A stretch of DNA of 64,000 bases from Arthrobacter sp. Leaf234 (GCF_001422665.1 NZ_LMLU01000006.1:125725-189724), one strand, 5' to 3'. Counted from the first letter of the stretch, positions 28,821 through 39,829 are shown. Numbers and translations: made by a program. Notes: generated from the sequence alone by a model not told the origin.

Positions 28821-30410
28821 CTAAAGCCCCGAGGATGCCTGGCAGGTGATCTGGTCGGCGGTCTGGCCGTCGAGCTCGTTCCCGAGTGGGGGGACAACGA
28901 CGGCGGAGCCGGTCGCGAGATCCGCTCCGACCTGCATCTGGACCCCGACGAGACCCGGATCGGCGATGACGTTCGCCGTGGCGACCCCGAAGCGCGTCGC
29001 CACGTCCGCTGCGGCGGCGTCGTAGCCCGGTCCGTAGACCACGAGGGTGGCCTCCGCAGGCACCGACTCGAACGTCGTCGCCTGCGTGTACCCGGCCTCG
29101 AGGACCAGCCGCTGCACCTCTGCAGCGCGGCCCGCGTCCGTCGTCGCGTTCACGACGAGCAGCGGCACGGATGCAGGGTCGAAGGCCGGTGCCTCGGGTG
29201 TGGCAGGAGCATCGGAGGGGTCCGGCGTCGTCCCCGGTGCGGAGGGTGCGGACGGTACCGCGCTCTCCTCGGTCAGGCCACGATCCTCGCGCAGCGCATC
29301 GAACAGGGGTGCTGCCGCCGCTTCGTCGATCACGAGGCGGTTCGGATCCTGGTCCCAGGGCTGCACCGGGACCGTCACGAATGCCATGTTGCCGAGGTCC
29401 ACGTCCTTGAGCCGGTCGGCGATCTTCAGGATCTCCGCAGGCTGGGACAGGCCTTCGTCCACCGTGAGGTTCCGCGTGACCACGTCCGCGATGGAGTAGA
29501 GCTTAGGTAGGTTGGTGAGGGTGCCCTCGGCACGCACCTTGCGGGCGAGCGACGCCATGAACGACTGCTGGGCAGCGATCCGGCCGATGTCCCCTCCGTC
29601 ACCGAAGCTGTGGCGCGTCCGGAGGAACGCGAGGGCCTGGTCGCCCTCCACCTCACTGGTTCCCGCGGGCAGCCTCAGGCCCGAGAACTCGTCGTCGACC
29701 GGTTCCTGGACGCAGACCTCGACACCGCCCACCTCGGACGAGAGCTCGCTGACCGCAGTGAACCCCGCCATCATGAAGTGGTCGACGGAGAGCCCCGTCA
29801 GGTCGTTGATCGCGGCGACGGTGCAGCCGGGACCGCCCTCGTTCAGTGCCGCGTTGAGCTGGCCCAGCTCCTGGGCTTCCGATGGCTGCCCCGTGTCGGG
29901 GTTCACGCACGCGGGCAGCGGAACGAGGAGGTCCCGCGGGAACGAGACGACCGTGACGTTCTCCCGATCGGCCGAGAGGGTCAGGAGCATCATCACGTCC
30001 GAGTTGCCCTCGCCCGAGGAGTCGCTCTCGTCACCGAAGAAGTCGCCCGAGTTGCCCGTCCTCGTGTCGGAGCCGAGGATCAGGATCTGGAGGGGATCCG
30101 TGCTCGAGTCGACGGGAAGCGCGGACTGCTGGCCCTCCGCGAGATTGAGCGGCATCGTGACGACGTTGGACTGGAGCCTGAAGACCTGGACCCCGACGAA
30201 GGCGACGGTCGCGACGATCAGCGTCGTCATGACGAGGGCCGTGATCTTCAGTCCGCGGTGGTGCGGGGCCTGCCCGAGGTGGCGGCCGACCGGACCGTCG
30301 CCGTCGGTCGTGCCGATGATCCCGCCGTCTCCGACCGACGGGTCACCCGACGCGCCGGACGGCTGGACGTCGACGCGGTCGGCGCCCTCGGGTGGCTGTC
30401 GGCGGGTCAT
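28821..30410 (-). CDS. LytR-CpsA-Psr (LCP) family protein with LytR_C domain
   Basis: Enzyme family that attaches polymers (teichoic acid-like or arabinogalactan) to peptidoglycan outside the membrane. A hydrophilic cytosolic N-terminus (50 residues), one transmembrane helix (ALVMTTLIVATVAFVGVQVF), the LCP core (LILGSDTRTGN near residue 110, SDVMMLLTLSADRENVTVVSFPRDL, FLRTRHSFGDGGDIGRIAAQQ), a Pro/Ala linker, then a LytR_C domain (PLLVVNATTDAGRAAEVQRL to VIADPGL). Conserved Arg and Asp residues of the LCP pyrophosphate-binding site are present. GGAG before the ATG. Monocistronic. Confidence 0.92.
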   Translation of the reverse strand: MTRRQPPEGADRVDVQPSGASGDPSVGDGGIIGTTDGDGPVGRHLGQAPHHRGLKITALVMTTLIVATVAFVGVQVFRLQSNVVTMPLNLAEGQQSALPVDSSTDPLQILILGSDTRTGNSGDFFGDESDSSGEGNSDVMMLLTLSADRENVTVVSFPRDLLVPLPACVNPDTGQPSEAQELGQLNAALNEGGPGCTVAAINDLTGLSVDHFMMAGFTAVSELSSEVGGVEVCVQEPVDDEFSGLRLPAGTSEVEGDQALAFLRTRHSFGDGGDIGRIAAQQSFMASLARKVRAEGTLTNLPKLYSIADVVTRNLTVDEGLSQPAEILKIADRLKDVDLGNMAFVTVPVQPWDQDPNRLVIDEAAAAPLFDALREDRGLTEESAVPSAPSAPGTTPDPSDAPATPEAPAFDPASVPLLVVNATTDAGRAAEVQRLVLEAGYTQATTFESVPAEATLVVYGPGYDAAAADVATRFGVATANVIADPGLVGVQMQVGADLATGSAVVVPPLGNELDGQTADQITCQASSGL

Positions 30411-30592
30411 GCCCGGGCTCCTTCGGATGGCTGGACGATTCGGATCATTCTGTCACCGTCCGGACGGCCGGGCGTGCGATGCGCCCGTCGCGCTCCCCGA
30501 CGTGGTGGAGGGACCCGCTCGCCGATGATCCACGCCGTGCGTGACAGGACCCCGCTGAGGTGCCAACGACCGGGGCAGGGCGTTGGTGCCCG

Positions 30593-31508
30593 TCAGAAGC
30601 CGAGCTTGACGAGCTGCTTGGGGTCGCGCTGCCAGTCCTTGGCGACCTTCACGTGGAGGTCCAGGTAGATCCGCGTCCCGAGCAGCGCCTCGATCCCCCG
30701 CCGCGCGTTGGTCCCCACCTCGCGGAGGCGGGCACCACCCTTCCCGATGATGATGGCCTTCTGGGACGGCCGCTCGACATACAGGTTCACATGGACGTCC
30801 AGCATCGGATTGTCCTCGCTGCGCCCCTCACGGGGAATCATCTCCTCGACGACGACGGCGAGGGAGTGCGGCAGCTCGTCACGCACTCCCTCGAGGGCCG
30901 CCTCCCTGACCAGTTCGGCGACCATGATCGCCTCCGGCTCGTCGGTGAGCTCACCGTCCGGGTACAGGACGGGCGATTCGGGCATGTGCCGGCTGAAGAC
31001 GTCGGCCACCGTGTCCACCTGGAACCCGTCCGCCGCGGAGACGGGAACGATGTCGGCCCACCCCTCCGGCCCGGCGACATCGGTGCCGAGCGCGGCGACG
31101 GCCAGGAGCTGTTCGGTCAGCGCCCTGCGATCCACGAGGTCCGTCTTCGTGACGACGGCGATCAGCGGCTTGCGGCGCAGGCGTGCGAGCTGTTCGGCGA
31201 TGAAGCGGTCGCCGGGGCCGATCTTCTCGTTCGCGGGGAGGCAGAAGCCGACGGCGTCGACCTCGGCGAGCGTGTCCGCGACGAGGTCGTTCAGGCGCTG
31301 CCCGAGCAGCGTCCTCGGCCGGTGCAGGCCGGGCGTGTCGACGAGGACGATCTGCGCGTCCTCCCGGTTCACGATTCCACGGATGGTATGGCGGGTCGTC
31401 TGGGGCTTGGCCGAGGTGATGGCGACCTTCTGTCCCACCAGGGCGTTGGTGAGGGTCGATTTCCCGGCGTTCGGGCGTCCGACGAGCGAGACGAACCCCG
31501 CCCTGTGC

Positions 31509-31522
<14 letters not shown>
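30593..31522 (-). CDS. era: GTPase Era
   Basis: Ras-like GTPase that binds 16S rRNA and assists 30S assembly. G motifs: G1 GRPNAGKST, G2 QTTRHT, G3 DTPG, G4 VTKTD; C-terminal KH domain with GKGGARLREVG. 309 residues. The ATG at 31522 lies 14 bases inside the preceding CNNM gene, so it is translated as the last gene of phoH-ybeY-CNNM-era. A weak hairpin (CCAACG/CGTTGG, 30562-30585) follows. Confidence 0.95.
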
Positions 31523-32815
<1,293 letters not shown>

Positions 32816-32819
<4 letters not shown>

Positions 32820-33289
32820 GCGCGGGTCTCCCGGGGGGCGTCGCCACCGAGGAAATCGGCGAGCAGTTGGCGCTGCAGGCCGAACATCTCCTTCTCCTCG
32901 TCGGGCTCCGCGTGGTCGAATCCGAGAAGATGCAGGACGCCGTGGGTGGTCAGCAGCAGGAGCTCGTCCCGCGTCCCGTGGCCTGCTGCCGCACCCTGCG
33001 CGGCGGCCACCTCGGGGCAGAGCACGATGTCACCGAGGAGCCCCGCGGGTGTCACCCGGCCCGCGGTCCCCGGCCGGAGTTCATCCATCGGGAAGGAGAG
33101 CACGTCGGTGGGGCCCGGCTCGTCCATCCACTCGATGTGGAGTTTCTCCATCGCTGCGGTGTCCACGAGGATGACGGACAACTCGGCCTCGGGATGGATG
33201 AACAGGGATTCGAACAGGAAGTTGGTCAGGCGGACGAGGGATTCCTCGTCGACGTCGTAGCCGGACTCGTTGTTGACCTCGACGCTCAT
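32816..33289 (-). CDS. ybeY: Endoribonuclease YbeY (rRNA maturation)
   Basis: Metal-dependent RNase needed for 16S rRNA 3' maturation and ribosome quality control. The zinc motif is in [24 protein letters not shown] (three His), and [16 protein letters not shown] precedes it as in the family. 157 residues. It overlaps phoH and the CNNM gene by 4 bases each. The phoH-ybeY-CNNM-era order is a widely conserved ribosome-biogenesis cluster. Confidence 0.95.
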
Positions 33290-34320
33290 CGGCCGGTCAC
33301 CGGGCGGCCGGAGCGCTGCTGGTTGCCGCGCTGCTCCTCGTCCCAGGCGCTGTAGGCGCTGACGATGTCGCCCACGAGGCGGTGGCGCACCACGTCCGAG
33401 GCGTCGAGTTCGCTGAAGTAGACGTCGTCGACGTCGCGCAGGATCTCGCTCACGATCCGCAGTCCGGAACTGGTGCCGTTGGGCAGGTCCACCTGCGTGA
33501 CGTCGCCGGTCACGACCATCTTGGACCCGAACCCGAGGCGTGTGAGGAACATCTTCATCTGTTCCGGCGTCGTGTTCTGCGCTTCGTCGAGGATGATGAA
33601 GGCATCGTTGAGCGTCCGGCCGCGCATGTACGCGAGGGGCGCCACCTCGATCGTGCCGGCGGCCATCAGGCGCGGGATCGAGTCGGGGTCCATCATGTCG
33701 TGGAGGGCGTCGTACAGCGGGCGGAGATACGGATCGATCTTGTCGTTGAGCGTTCCGGGCAGGAAGCCGAGACGCTCCCCTGCCTCGACGGCGGGCCGGG
33801 TGAGGATGATCCGGTTGACCTCCTTCTGCTGCAGGGCCTGCACCGCCTTGGCCATCGCCAGGTAGGTCTTGCCGGTACCCGCCGGTCCGATGCCGAAGAC
33901 GATCGTGTTGCGGTCGATCGCTTCGACGTAGGTGCTCTGGTTCAGGGTCTTCGGGCGGATCGTCTTCCCGCGGGAGGACAGGATGTTGACCGAGAGCACC
34001 TCCGAGGGGCGTGCGGCGCTCTGCGTCTTGAGCATCGTCACGAGCTGCTCGAGCACCTGCGGGGAGACGGTCGCGTTGTTGCTCGCCATGGTGCGGATCT
34101 CGCTGACGAGGCGCTCGGTGCGCAGCACGTCGGCAGACGGTCCGGAGATGGTGAGCTCGTTGCCCCTGGCCTGGAGGCCGACGCCGGGGAAGGACTCCTC
34201 GATCAGGCGGAGGGCCTCGTCATTGGAGCCCAGTGTCTGCACCATCTGCTCCGTCGAGTCGAAGTAGACGGTCCTCGTATCCAGTCCTGCCACGTTGATC
34301 CCTGTTGAAGATTCGCTCAT
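33286..34320 (-). CDS. phoH: PhoH-like ATPase
   Basis: Cytosolic P-loop ATPase of the PhoH/YbeZ family, partner of YbeY. Walker [16 protein letters not shown] (near residue 157), Walker [38 protein letters not shown]. An N-terminal KH-like region (residues 1-115) precedes the ATPase core. ATG 34320 begins [10 protein letters not shown], a family-like N-terminus; a further 30 upstream in-frame residues look non-native. No strong ribosome-binding site upstream. Confidence 0.92.
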   Translation of the reverse strand: MSESSTGINVAGLDTRTVYFDSTEQMVQTLGSNDEALRLIEESFPGVGLQARGNELTISGPSADVLRTERLVSEIRTMASNNATVSPQVLEQLVTMLKTQSAARPSEVLSVNILSSRGKTIRPKTLNQSTYVEAIDRNTIVFGIGPAGTGKTYLAMAKAVQALQQKEVNRIILTRPAVEAGERLGFLPGTLNDKIDPYLRPLYDALHDMMDPDSIPRLMAAGTIEVAPLAYMRGRTLNDAFIILDEAQNTTPEQMKMFLTRLGFGSKMVVTGDVTQVDLPNGTSSGLRIVSEILRDVDDVYFSELDASDVVRHRLVGDIVSAYSAWDEEQRGNQQRSGRPVTGR

Positions 34321-34765
34321 AGCTCGGCCGTGCGGCCTTCGATCGCCCCTCGTTCGCGTTGTCGTCCTGGCTCCGTACCCTGCGTGCCGCGGCTGTTTCC
34401 ACCCGTTCACGGCGAACCGGTTCGGCCTGGGACAGAGAGCTTAATCGTACGTCATAGGCACGGCGCAGCAGGGGCCGATGCTCCGGGGGCACCAGGGCTC
34501 CCGATGCATCCCGAGGGCTGCCGACCCAGCCGGTCCCCGTCGCGAATCGGCAACGGCTTCGTATCGATCCGGTTTCAGTCCTCCACACCCCTCGTATTCC
34601 TGCCGGGCCGCCGTTCGGGCTGTGCCAAGCTGATGCAGGTTCGGCAGGGGTGACCCGTCCCGTGGCCGGCCTGGCGAGAGCACCCTCCGTGCCCGCTCGT
34701 CACCCGAGAATCTCGTACCGATCGACCCATCGCGCCCTTCAAGCGCCTGACGGAAAGGGGCCAGC
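34321..34765. other. 445-base divergent intergenic region (phoH / GerMN gene)
   Basis: Longest gene-free stretch apart from the leuS leader. It should contain the phoH promoter (reading -) and the GerMN gene promoter (reading +), but I find no pair of hexamers I would trust. A 12-bp perfect palindrome CGAACCGGTTCG lies at 34413-34424 and is the only clear symmetric element. No conserved ORF is visible in any frame. Confidence 0.4.
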
Positions 34766-35755
34766 ATGAACAGCCAGGACCCCCTCCGGCAGAGCAGGCT
34801 CGGCCTCCGCGGGATCCTGCTCGTCTCCGGCGGCGTCCTCGTGGCGAGCAGTGTCTTCCTCCTCCCGAATCTCGACGTGTTCGAGGGCAGTGCGGCGAGG
34901 ACGGATCTCGCCCGGCCGATCGAGGCCTCCGGTCCGGGGACCGTCAGCGGCACCCCGTCCGAGGAGGCCCTGAAATCGCAGGGGCCCGCTGCGGGGCCGG
35001 CGGAGACCTCACGGCCGCTCGTGCCGGTCTACTGGCTGGGTGATGTGAACGGGTCGGACAGGCTGTTCCGGGAGTTCCTGCCCTCCCCTGCGGCATCGAG
35101 CGGTGATCCCATCTCCGAGGCCGTGCGGATCATGACCGAGGGCGAACCCCTGGACCCCGACTACACCTCCCCCTGGGATCCCGCCTCGAGCATCAGTTCC
35201 TCCGTCTCGACGAGGAACGTCATCACCCTCGACATCTCCTCCGACGCGCTGTCGCAGCGCCTCGACGAGGAGGATGCCCGGCTGGCACTGCAGCAACTCG
35301 TGTTCACGGCGACGGCGGCAGCGTCGGACGGCGGTCTCATCACGGGCGGTGAGGCCAGCTCGGTCGTGGTGCTGGTCGACGGGACCGCCGACTACCGTGC
35401 CTTCGGATCGGTGGACCTCGGCGGACAACTGACCAGGGACACCAGCGTCCTCGCCCCGGTGTGGATCATCGACCCGCAGCAGGGCGTCGAACTCGGCAGG
35501 GAGAGCTTCACCGTCCATGGGCTGGGACCGGCGGGAGACGACTCCGTGGTCTGGCGCATCGACCGCAGGACCGAGGGCTCTGCCGGCGCCACGGACCTGT
35601 TCCTGGACGGCGTGGTCGAGATCGTGCCCGCCGACGGCGCGCCGGGCGCCTACTCCTTCGCCGTCGGCCTGCCTCCGGGGAGCTACGACATCACGGTCTC
35701 GGCAGGAACCGGCGAGGGCGTTGCTGAGGACTCGAAGTCCGTCGTGGTCCGCTGA
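34766..35755 (+). CDS. GerMN and Gmad2 domain-containing exported protein
   Basis: 329-residue predicted membrane-anchored or secreted protein. An N-terminal hydrophobic helix (GILLVSGGVLVASSVFLLP, residues about 15-33) without a lipobox Cys, a Pro/Ser/Thr linker, a GerMN domain (residues about 85-235, ending VDGTADYRAFG), and a C-terminal Ig-like Gmad2 domain (VWIIDPQQGVELGRESFTVHG onward). In non-sporulating actinobacteria such proteins are of unknown role at the cell envelope. GAAAGGGG lies 7 bases before the ATG. Confidence 0.8.
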   Translation: MNSQDPLRQSRLGLRGILLVSGGVLVASSVFLLPNLDVFEGSAARTDLARPIEASGPGTVSGTPSEEALKSQGPAAGPAETSRPLVPVYWLGDVNGSDRLFREFLPSPAASSGDPISEAVRIMTEGEPLDPDYTSPWDPASSISSSVSTRNVITLDISSDALSQRLDEEDARLALQQLVFTATAAASDGGLITGGEASSVVVLVDGTADYRAFGSVDLGGQLTRDTSVLAPVWIIDPQQGVELGRESFTVHGLGPAGDDSVVWRIDRRTEGSAGATDLFLDGVVEIVPADGAPGAYSFAVGLPPGSYDITVSAGTGEGVAEDSKSVVVR

Positions 35756-35780
35756 CCGGATCCGTGACGGTGCCGCGCGG

Positions 35781-35830
35781 GTACCAGCGCCCGGGCAGGT
35801 GACCGAGCGACTACCAGCGCCCCAGCAGGT
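35781..35830 (-). repeat. Near-repeat of the rsmE tail across its stop codon
   Basis: 35811-35830 (last codons and TAG of rsmE) and 35781-35800 (just downstream) match at 17 of 20 positions. The downstream copy would encode a second HL-PGRW-like end, so it looks like an old tandem duplication of the gene's 3' end. Confidence 0.55.
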
Positions 35831-36578
35831 GGTTCAGCAGGACGAGCGCCGCCGGACCGGCGGACGATGACCGGAGCACGTGCGGCCCCAGCCGCGCGCT
35901 CTCGGCGCCCGCGGACCGCAGCTTCCCGAGTTCCGCGTCGCCGATCCCACCCTCGGGTCCGACGACGACGGCCGTGGTCGACGGCCCGTCGAGTCCGCCG
36001 GTGCTGCGGAGCACGTCGAGGTGATCGGACAGCGAGGCGTGGGCGTCCTCGTGCAGCACGATGACGTGGTCGACCGCGGCGGCCCATGCGATGAGCCCCG
36101 CGGTGTCCATGACGGGCAGGACGTCGGGGACGAACGAGCGCCGCGACTGCTTCGACGCCGCATTCACGAGGGACAGCCACTTCTGCCGGCCCTTCTCCGC
36201 CTTCTCGCCGCGCCAGCGCACGATGCTCCGCTCGGCATGCCACGGCACCACCGCGTCGACCCCGAGTTCTGTCGCCGCCTCCACCGCCTGTTCGTCGCGG
36301 CCGGCCTTCGCCAGGGCCTGGACGAGGACGAGGCGGTGCAGGGGTGCGGGGTCCTGCCCGGCAGTCTCGACGGTGAGCTCGACCGTCCCTGCTCCGACGG
36401 CCACGATGACACCGGTCAGGCGGTACCCCGTCGAGTCCGAGACATCGATCCTCTCGCCCTGGCCGAGTCGACGCACCGTGGCGGCATGGCGTCCCTCGTC
36501 TCCCCCGAGGACGAAGGGGCCCCCAGGGCAGGCGGAACGGACCTCGGTGCCCGGCGCGAAGAACAGCGGACGCGTCAT
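35811..36578 (-). CDS. rsmE: 16S rRNA (uracil-1498-N3)-methyltransferase
   Basis: SPOUT-class methyltransferase of the small ribosomal subunit. Trefoil-knot motifs TTAVVVGPEGGIGDAELGKL and ARLGPHVLRSSSAGPAALVLLN; the latter replaces the more usual LRTETA with LRSSSA. An N-terminal PUA-like domain (RPLFFAPG, LGGDEGRHAATVRRLGQGERI) binds RNA. 255 residues. Its ATG is two bases after the dnaJ stop, so it is the last gene of hrcA-dnaJ-rsmE. Confidence 0.93.
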   Translation of the reverse strand: MTRPLFFAPGTEVRSACPGGPFVLGGDEGRHAATVRRLGQGERIDVSDSTGYRLTGVIVAVGAGTVELTVETAGQDPAPLHRLVLVQALAKAGRDEQAVEAATELGVDAVVPWHAERSIVRWRGEKAEKGRQKWLSLVNAASKQSRRSFVPDVLPVMDTAGLIAWAAAVDHVIVLHEDAHASLSDHLDVLRSTGGLDGPSTTAVVVGPEGGIGDAELGKLRSAGAESARLGPHVLRSSSAGPAALVLLNHLLGRW

Positions 36579-36580
36579 GG

Positions 36581-37711
36581 TCAGCGGTTCCCGAGCCGCT
36601 CCCGCAGACGGGCGAACACGCCGGAGCCGTTGCTCGCCAGCTGACCGTCGGTGTACTCCTCGTTCCGGAGCTCGGCGAGCTTCCGGAGGAGTTCCTCCTG
36701 CTGGTGGTCGACGTTGCGCGGCGTCTCGACGTTGAGGTGGACGCGGAGGTCTCCCCTGCCCTGGTTGCGCAGGTGCGTGACGCCGAGCCCCCGCAGGGTC
36801 AGGATCTCCCCGGACTGCGTGCCCGGCTTGATCATCAGCTCCTGGTCGCCGTCGAAGGTGTCCAGGTGGACGGAGGTACCGAGCGCCGCCGCCGTCATGG
36901 GGACACTGAGCGTCACGTGGAGGTCGTCGCCGTCGCGCAGGAAGGTGGAATCGGCGTTGACCCGGATCTCCACATAGAGATCGCCCTGGGGCCCACCGGC
37001 GATCCCGGCCTCGCCCTGGCCGCCCAGCTGGATGCGGGTGCCGGTGCTCACGCCTGCGGGGACCTTGATGGTCAGGGTCCGGCGGGCACGGATGCGTCCC
37101 TCGCCGCTGCATTCGTGGCAGGGGCTCGGGATGACGGTGCCGTAACCCTGGCACGTACCGCACGGCGCGCTGGTCATGACCTGGCCGAGGATGGACCGGA
37201 CGGCCCGCTGGACCTGTCCGGAGCCACCGCAGATGTCACAGGTGCGCGGCGAGGTACCGGGCTGGCAGCAGGAGCCGTCACAGGTGGGACACACCTCGGC
37301 GGTGTCCACCTCGATCTTCTTGTTGGTGCCGAAGACGGCGTCCTTCAGATCGATCCGTACGTTGATCAGCGCGTCCTGCCCCCGGCGTGTGCGGGACGGT
37401 GCGCCGCCCTGCTGGCCGCTGCCCCCGAAGAACGTCTCGAAGATGTCCTGGAAGGCGAACCCGGAGCCGGAGTAGCCCGAGCCGTAGCCGGTGTCCGTCC
37501 CGTTCTCGTTCCCGGTCGTGTCGTAGACGCGACGCTTCTGCGGGTCGGAGAGCACCTCGTAGGCGCGGGTGACGAGCTTGAACTCCTCGGCCGCACCATC
37601 GCCCGGGTTGACGTCCGGGTGGAGCTTGCGGGCCAGCTTGCGGTAGGCCTTCTTGATTTCCTCCCCGGTCGCGCCCTGCGCCACACCGAGGACCTCATAG
37701 TGATTACTCAC
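36581..37711 (-). CDS. dnaJ: Chaperone protein DnaJ
   Basis: Type I Hsp40 co-chaperone that delivers clients to DnaK. J-domain with HPDVNPGD (HPD near residue 33), Gly-rich region ([14 protein letters not shown]), zinc-finger region and C-terminal substrate domains. Of the four CxxCxGxG repeats, the first reads CPTCDGSC (last Gly replaced by Cys); the others are [16 protein letters not shown] and CHECSGEG. 376 residues. It lies downstream of hrcA without dnaK or grpE, so it is the second, HrcA-linked dnaJ of actinobacteria. Confidence 0.95.
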   Translation of the reverse strand: MSNHYEVLGVAQGATGEEIKKAYRKLARKLHPDVNPGDGAAEEFKLVTRAYEVLSDPQKRRVYDTTGNENGTDTGYGSGYSGSGFAFQDIFETFFGGSGQQGGAPSRTRRGQDALINVRIDLKDAVFGTNKKIEVDTAEVCPTCDGSCCQPGTSPRTCDICGGSGQVQRAVRSILGQVMTSAPCGTCQGYGTVIPSPCHECSGEGRIRARRTLTIKVPAGVSTGTRIQLGGQGEAGIAGGPQGDLYVEIRVNADSTFLRDGDDLHVTLSVPMTAAALGTSVHLDTFDGDQELMIKPGTQSGEILTLRGLGVTHLRNQGRGDLRVHLNVETPRNVDHQQEELLRKLAELRNEEYTDGQLASNGSGVFARLRERLGNR

Positions 37712-37788
37712 TCCTGCACATCACTTCCTGTTGGAGACAACTGTCGTCTGCTCACCGGCCGGGCCGGTGGGAATCCTGCGGGGCCCCG

Positions 37789-38802
37789 CTACTCCTCGAG
37801 GATCCTCGAGAGGTAGCGGGCGACGGCGCGCACGGCGGCCATCGTGGTCGGGTAGTCCATGCGGGTGGGTCCGAGGACACCGAGCTTCGCTTCGGCGTCC
37901 GGTCCGTAGCCGGTCGCCACCACCGACGCCCCCGAGAGGCCGCCGTAGGGGTTCTCGCTGCCGATCCGCACTGAGATTCCGCGTGCGTCGTACTCCATCT
38001 CGGAGAGGAGCCGCAGCATGACCACCTGCTCCTCGAGTGCTTCGAGGATCGGGCCGATGCTCAACGGGAAGTCGCCGGTGGACCGTGCGAGGTTGGCCGT
38101 CCCCGCGAGCAGGATCCGGTCCTCGCGGCCGAGCCCGGCAAGCTGCTCGAGCGCCCTGACGATCGTACCCCCGTGCGTGCGGAGGCCGCCCGGCAACTGG
38201 GCGAGCGCGGAGCCGAGCTCCGCGGGGAGGTTCGTGAGCCTGACCCCGGAGACCGCGGACAGGATCCTCTGCTTGAGTTCGGCGAGTTCGCTCTCCTGGA
38301 TGTCCGTCGGCGTCCGGACCATCCGCTGCTGGACCGTCCCGCTCGTCGCGATCAGCACCACCAGGATCTGCTGAGGAGCGAGCAGGACGAACTCGATGTG
38401 GCGGACCGATGCCCCTCCCACGCGGGGGAACTGGACGACGGCGACCTGGTTCGTCAGCTGCGCGAGCAGCCGCACCGTCCGGTCCATGACGTCGTCGACG
38501 TCCTCTGCACCCTCGAGCAGCGTCTGGATGGCTTTCTTCTCCGGACCGGAGAGGGGCTTCACCTCCGAGATGCGGTCCACGAAGAGGCGGTAGCCCTTGT
38601 CCGTGGGGATCCGGCCGGAGCTCGTGTGAGGTGCGGCGATCAGCCCCTCCTCCTCGAGCACCGCCATGTCGTTGCGGATGGTGGCCGAGGACACCCCGAG
38701 CCGGTGGCGGTCGACGAGCGCCTTGGAGCCGACGGGCTCCCTCGAGTGGACGTAGTCCTCGACGATGGCCCGGAGCACTTCCAGGCGTCGCGGTTCACTC
38801 AC
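37789..38802 (-). CDS. hrcA: Heat-inducible transcription repressor HrcA
   Basis: Winged-helix repressor that binds CIRCE operators of class I heat-shock genes. N-terminal DNA-binding part (REPVGSKALVDRHRLGVSSATIRNDMAVLE split here after 20: SKALVDR onward), then SSGRIPTDKGYRLFVDRI, and the C-terminal GAF-like domain ending MDYPTTMAAVRAVARYLSRIL. 337 residues. GTG start. A CIRCE element lies 64 bases upstream, so hrcA-dnaJ-rsmE is self-regulated. Confidence 0.95.
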   Translation of the reverse strand: MSEPRRLEVLRAIVEDYVHSREPVGSKALVDRHRLGVSSATIRNDMAVLEEEGLIAAPHTSSGRIPTDKGYRLFVDRISEVKPLSGPEKKAIQTLLEGAEDVDDVMDRTVRLLAQLTNQVAVVQFPRVGGASVRHIEFVLLAPQQILVVLIATSGTVQQRMVRTPTDIQESELAELKQRILSAVSGVRLTNLPAELGSALAQLPGGLRTHGGTIVRALEQLAGLGREDRILLAGTANLARSTGDFPLSIGPILEALEEQVVMLRLLSEMEYDARGISVRIGSENPYGGLSGASVVATGYGPDAEAKLGVLGPTRMDYPTTMAAVRAVARYLSRILEE

Positions 38803-38866
38803 TCCTCAAGTCACCTCCGGGTCTGTCCCTACCTCACGAGCACGCGGTCAGGGTGGTTCCGAGCGG

Positions 38867-38893
38867 TTAGCACTCGACACACCCAAGTGCCAA
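38867..38893. promoter_or_regulatory. CIRCE operator (HrcA binding site)
   Basis: TTAGCACTC, 9 bases, AAGTGCCAA: a 9-9-9 inverted repeat differing from the consensus TTAGCACTC-N9-GAGTGCTAA at two positions in the second arm. On the hrcA strand a -10-like TAGACT (38894-38899) lies immediately upstream of it, so bound HrcA would cover the transcription start. Confidence 0.85.
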
Positions 38894-38977
38894 GTCTAGT
38901 ACGTCGCGGGCGATTGTTAGCATTGGCAACCCGGGCCGCGGCATACCGCCGGAGCCCTCGTCGGAAGGGTGTTCGGG

Positions 38978-39829
38978 ATGGATCACGGCTGGGGAGCACA
39001 GGACATCTCGGCTCCGCGACGCGTCACCCTCCCGGAGGTCCCGGTCGAGCGGGACATGGTCCTCGAGGACGTCCAGAGCGGATTCGTGGGCGCTGTGGTG
39101 CGCGTGGAGAAGTCCGGCGGACTGCACGTCATGGTGCTCGAGGACCGCCGGGGCAGGCACCGGACGTTCAGGCTGGGACACGGCTTCCTGCTCGACGGCG
39201 CTCCGGTGCAGCTGGTCGCCCCGCGCCCGGTGACGACCGCGGCACGCACCCGAACGGCGTCGGGGAGTGTCCGCGTCGAGGGGGCGCGCGCCCGGACCGC
39301 CCGCGCGAGCCGGATCTGGGTGGAGGGCCAGCACGACGCCGAACTCGTGGAGAAGGTGTGGGGTGACGACCTGCGGCTGGAGGGGATCGTCGTCGAACCG
39401 CTCCACGGAGTCGATGATCTCGAGGGCGCGATCCGCGCGTTCGGGCCCGGGCCGACCCGCCGCCTCGCGATCCTCGTCGACCACCTCCTGCCCGGCACGA
39501 AGGAATCACGGATCGCGCAGCAGGCGATGACCGTACCCGGAGCACGTGACCACGTGCTGATCGTCGGCCACCCCTACGTGGACGTCTGGCAGGCGGTGAA
39601 GCCGGCCGTCCTCGGGCGGACGGCCTGGCCCGTGGTGCCGCGCGGTCAGGACTGGAAGACGGGCATCCTCGCAGGGCTCGGCTGGCCGTACCAGGACCAG
39701 GCCGCCGTCGCCCAGGGGTGGAAGCGCATCCTCGGAGGCGTCGGGAGCTACGCGGACCTGGAGCCCTCGCTGCTCGGTCGCGTCGAGGAGGTCATCGATT
39801 TCCTGACCGTTCCACCGGGCACGGCCTGA
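38978..39829 (+). CDS. DUF3097 domain-containing protein
   Basis: 283-residue actinobacterial protein of unknown function. Conserved family blocks: DVQSGFVGAVVRVEKSGGLH, HGFLLDGAPV, RIWVEGQHDAELVEKVWGDD, RLAILVDHLLPGTKESRI and HVLIVGHPYVDVWQAVKP. RIWVEGxHDAELVEKVWG looks Toprim-like (Glu-x-H-D pattern), so a nucleic-acid or nucleotide-processing role is possible. ATG 38978 is preferred over GTG 38969 because GGAAGGG is then 8 bases upstream. Divergent from hrcA; TAGCAT at 38919 may be its -10. Confidence 0.85.
   Translation: MDHGWGAQDISAPRRVTLPEVPVERDMVLEDVQSGFVGAVVRVEKSGGLHVMVLEDRRGRHRTFRLGHGFLLDGAPVQLVAPRPVTTAARTRTASGSVRVEGARARTARASRIWVEGQHDAELVEKVWGDDLRLEGIVVEPLHGVDDLEGAIRAFGPGPTRRLAILVDHLLPGTKESRIAQQAMTVPGARDHVLIVGHPYVDVWQAVKPAVLGRTAWPVVPRGQDWKTGILAGLGWPYQDQAAVAQGWKRILGGVGSYADLEPSLLGRVEEVIDFLTVPPGTA

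Noticed and set aside
37795-37810. 16-bp perfect palindrome CTCGAGGATCCTCGAG near the hrcA stop
   Set aside because: Entirely inside the hrcA coding end (Ser-Arg-Ile-Leu-Glu codons); best explained by codon composition rather than an operator.
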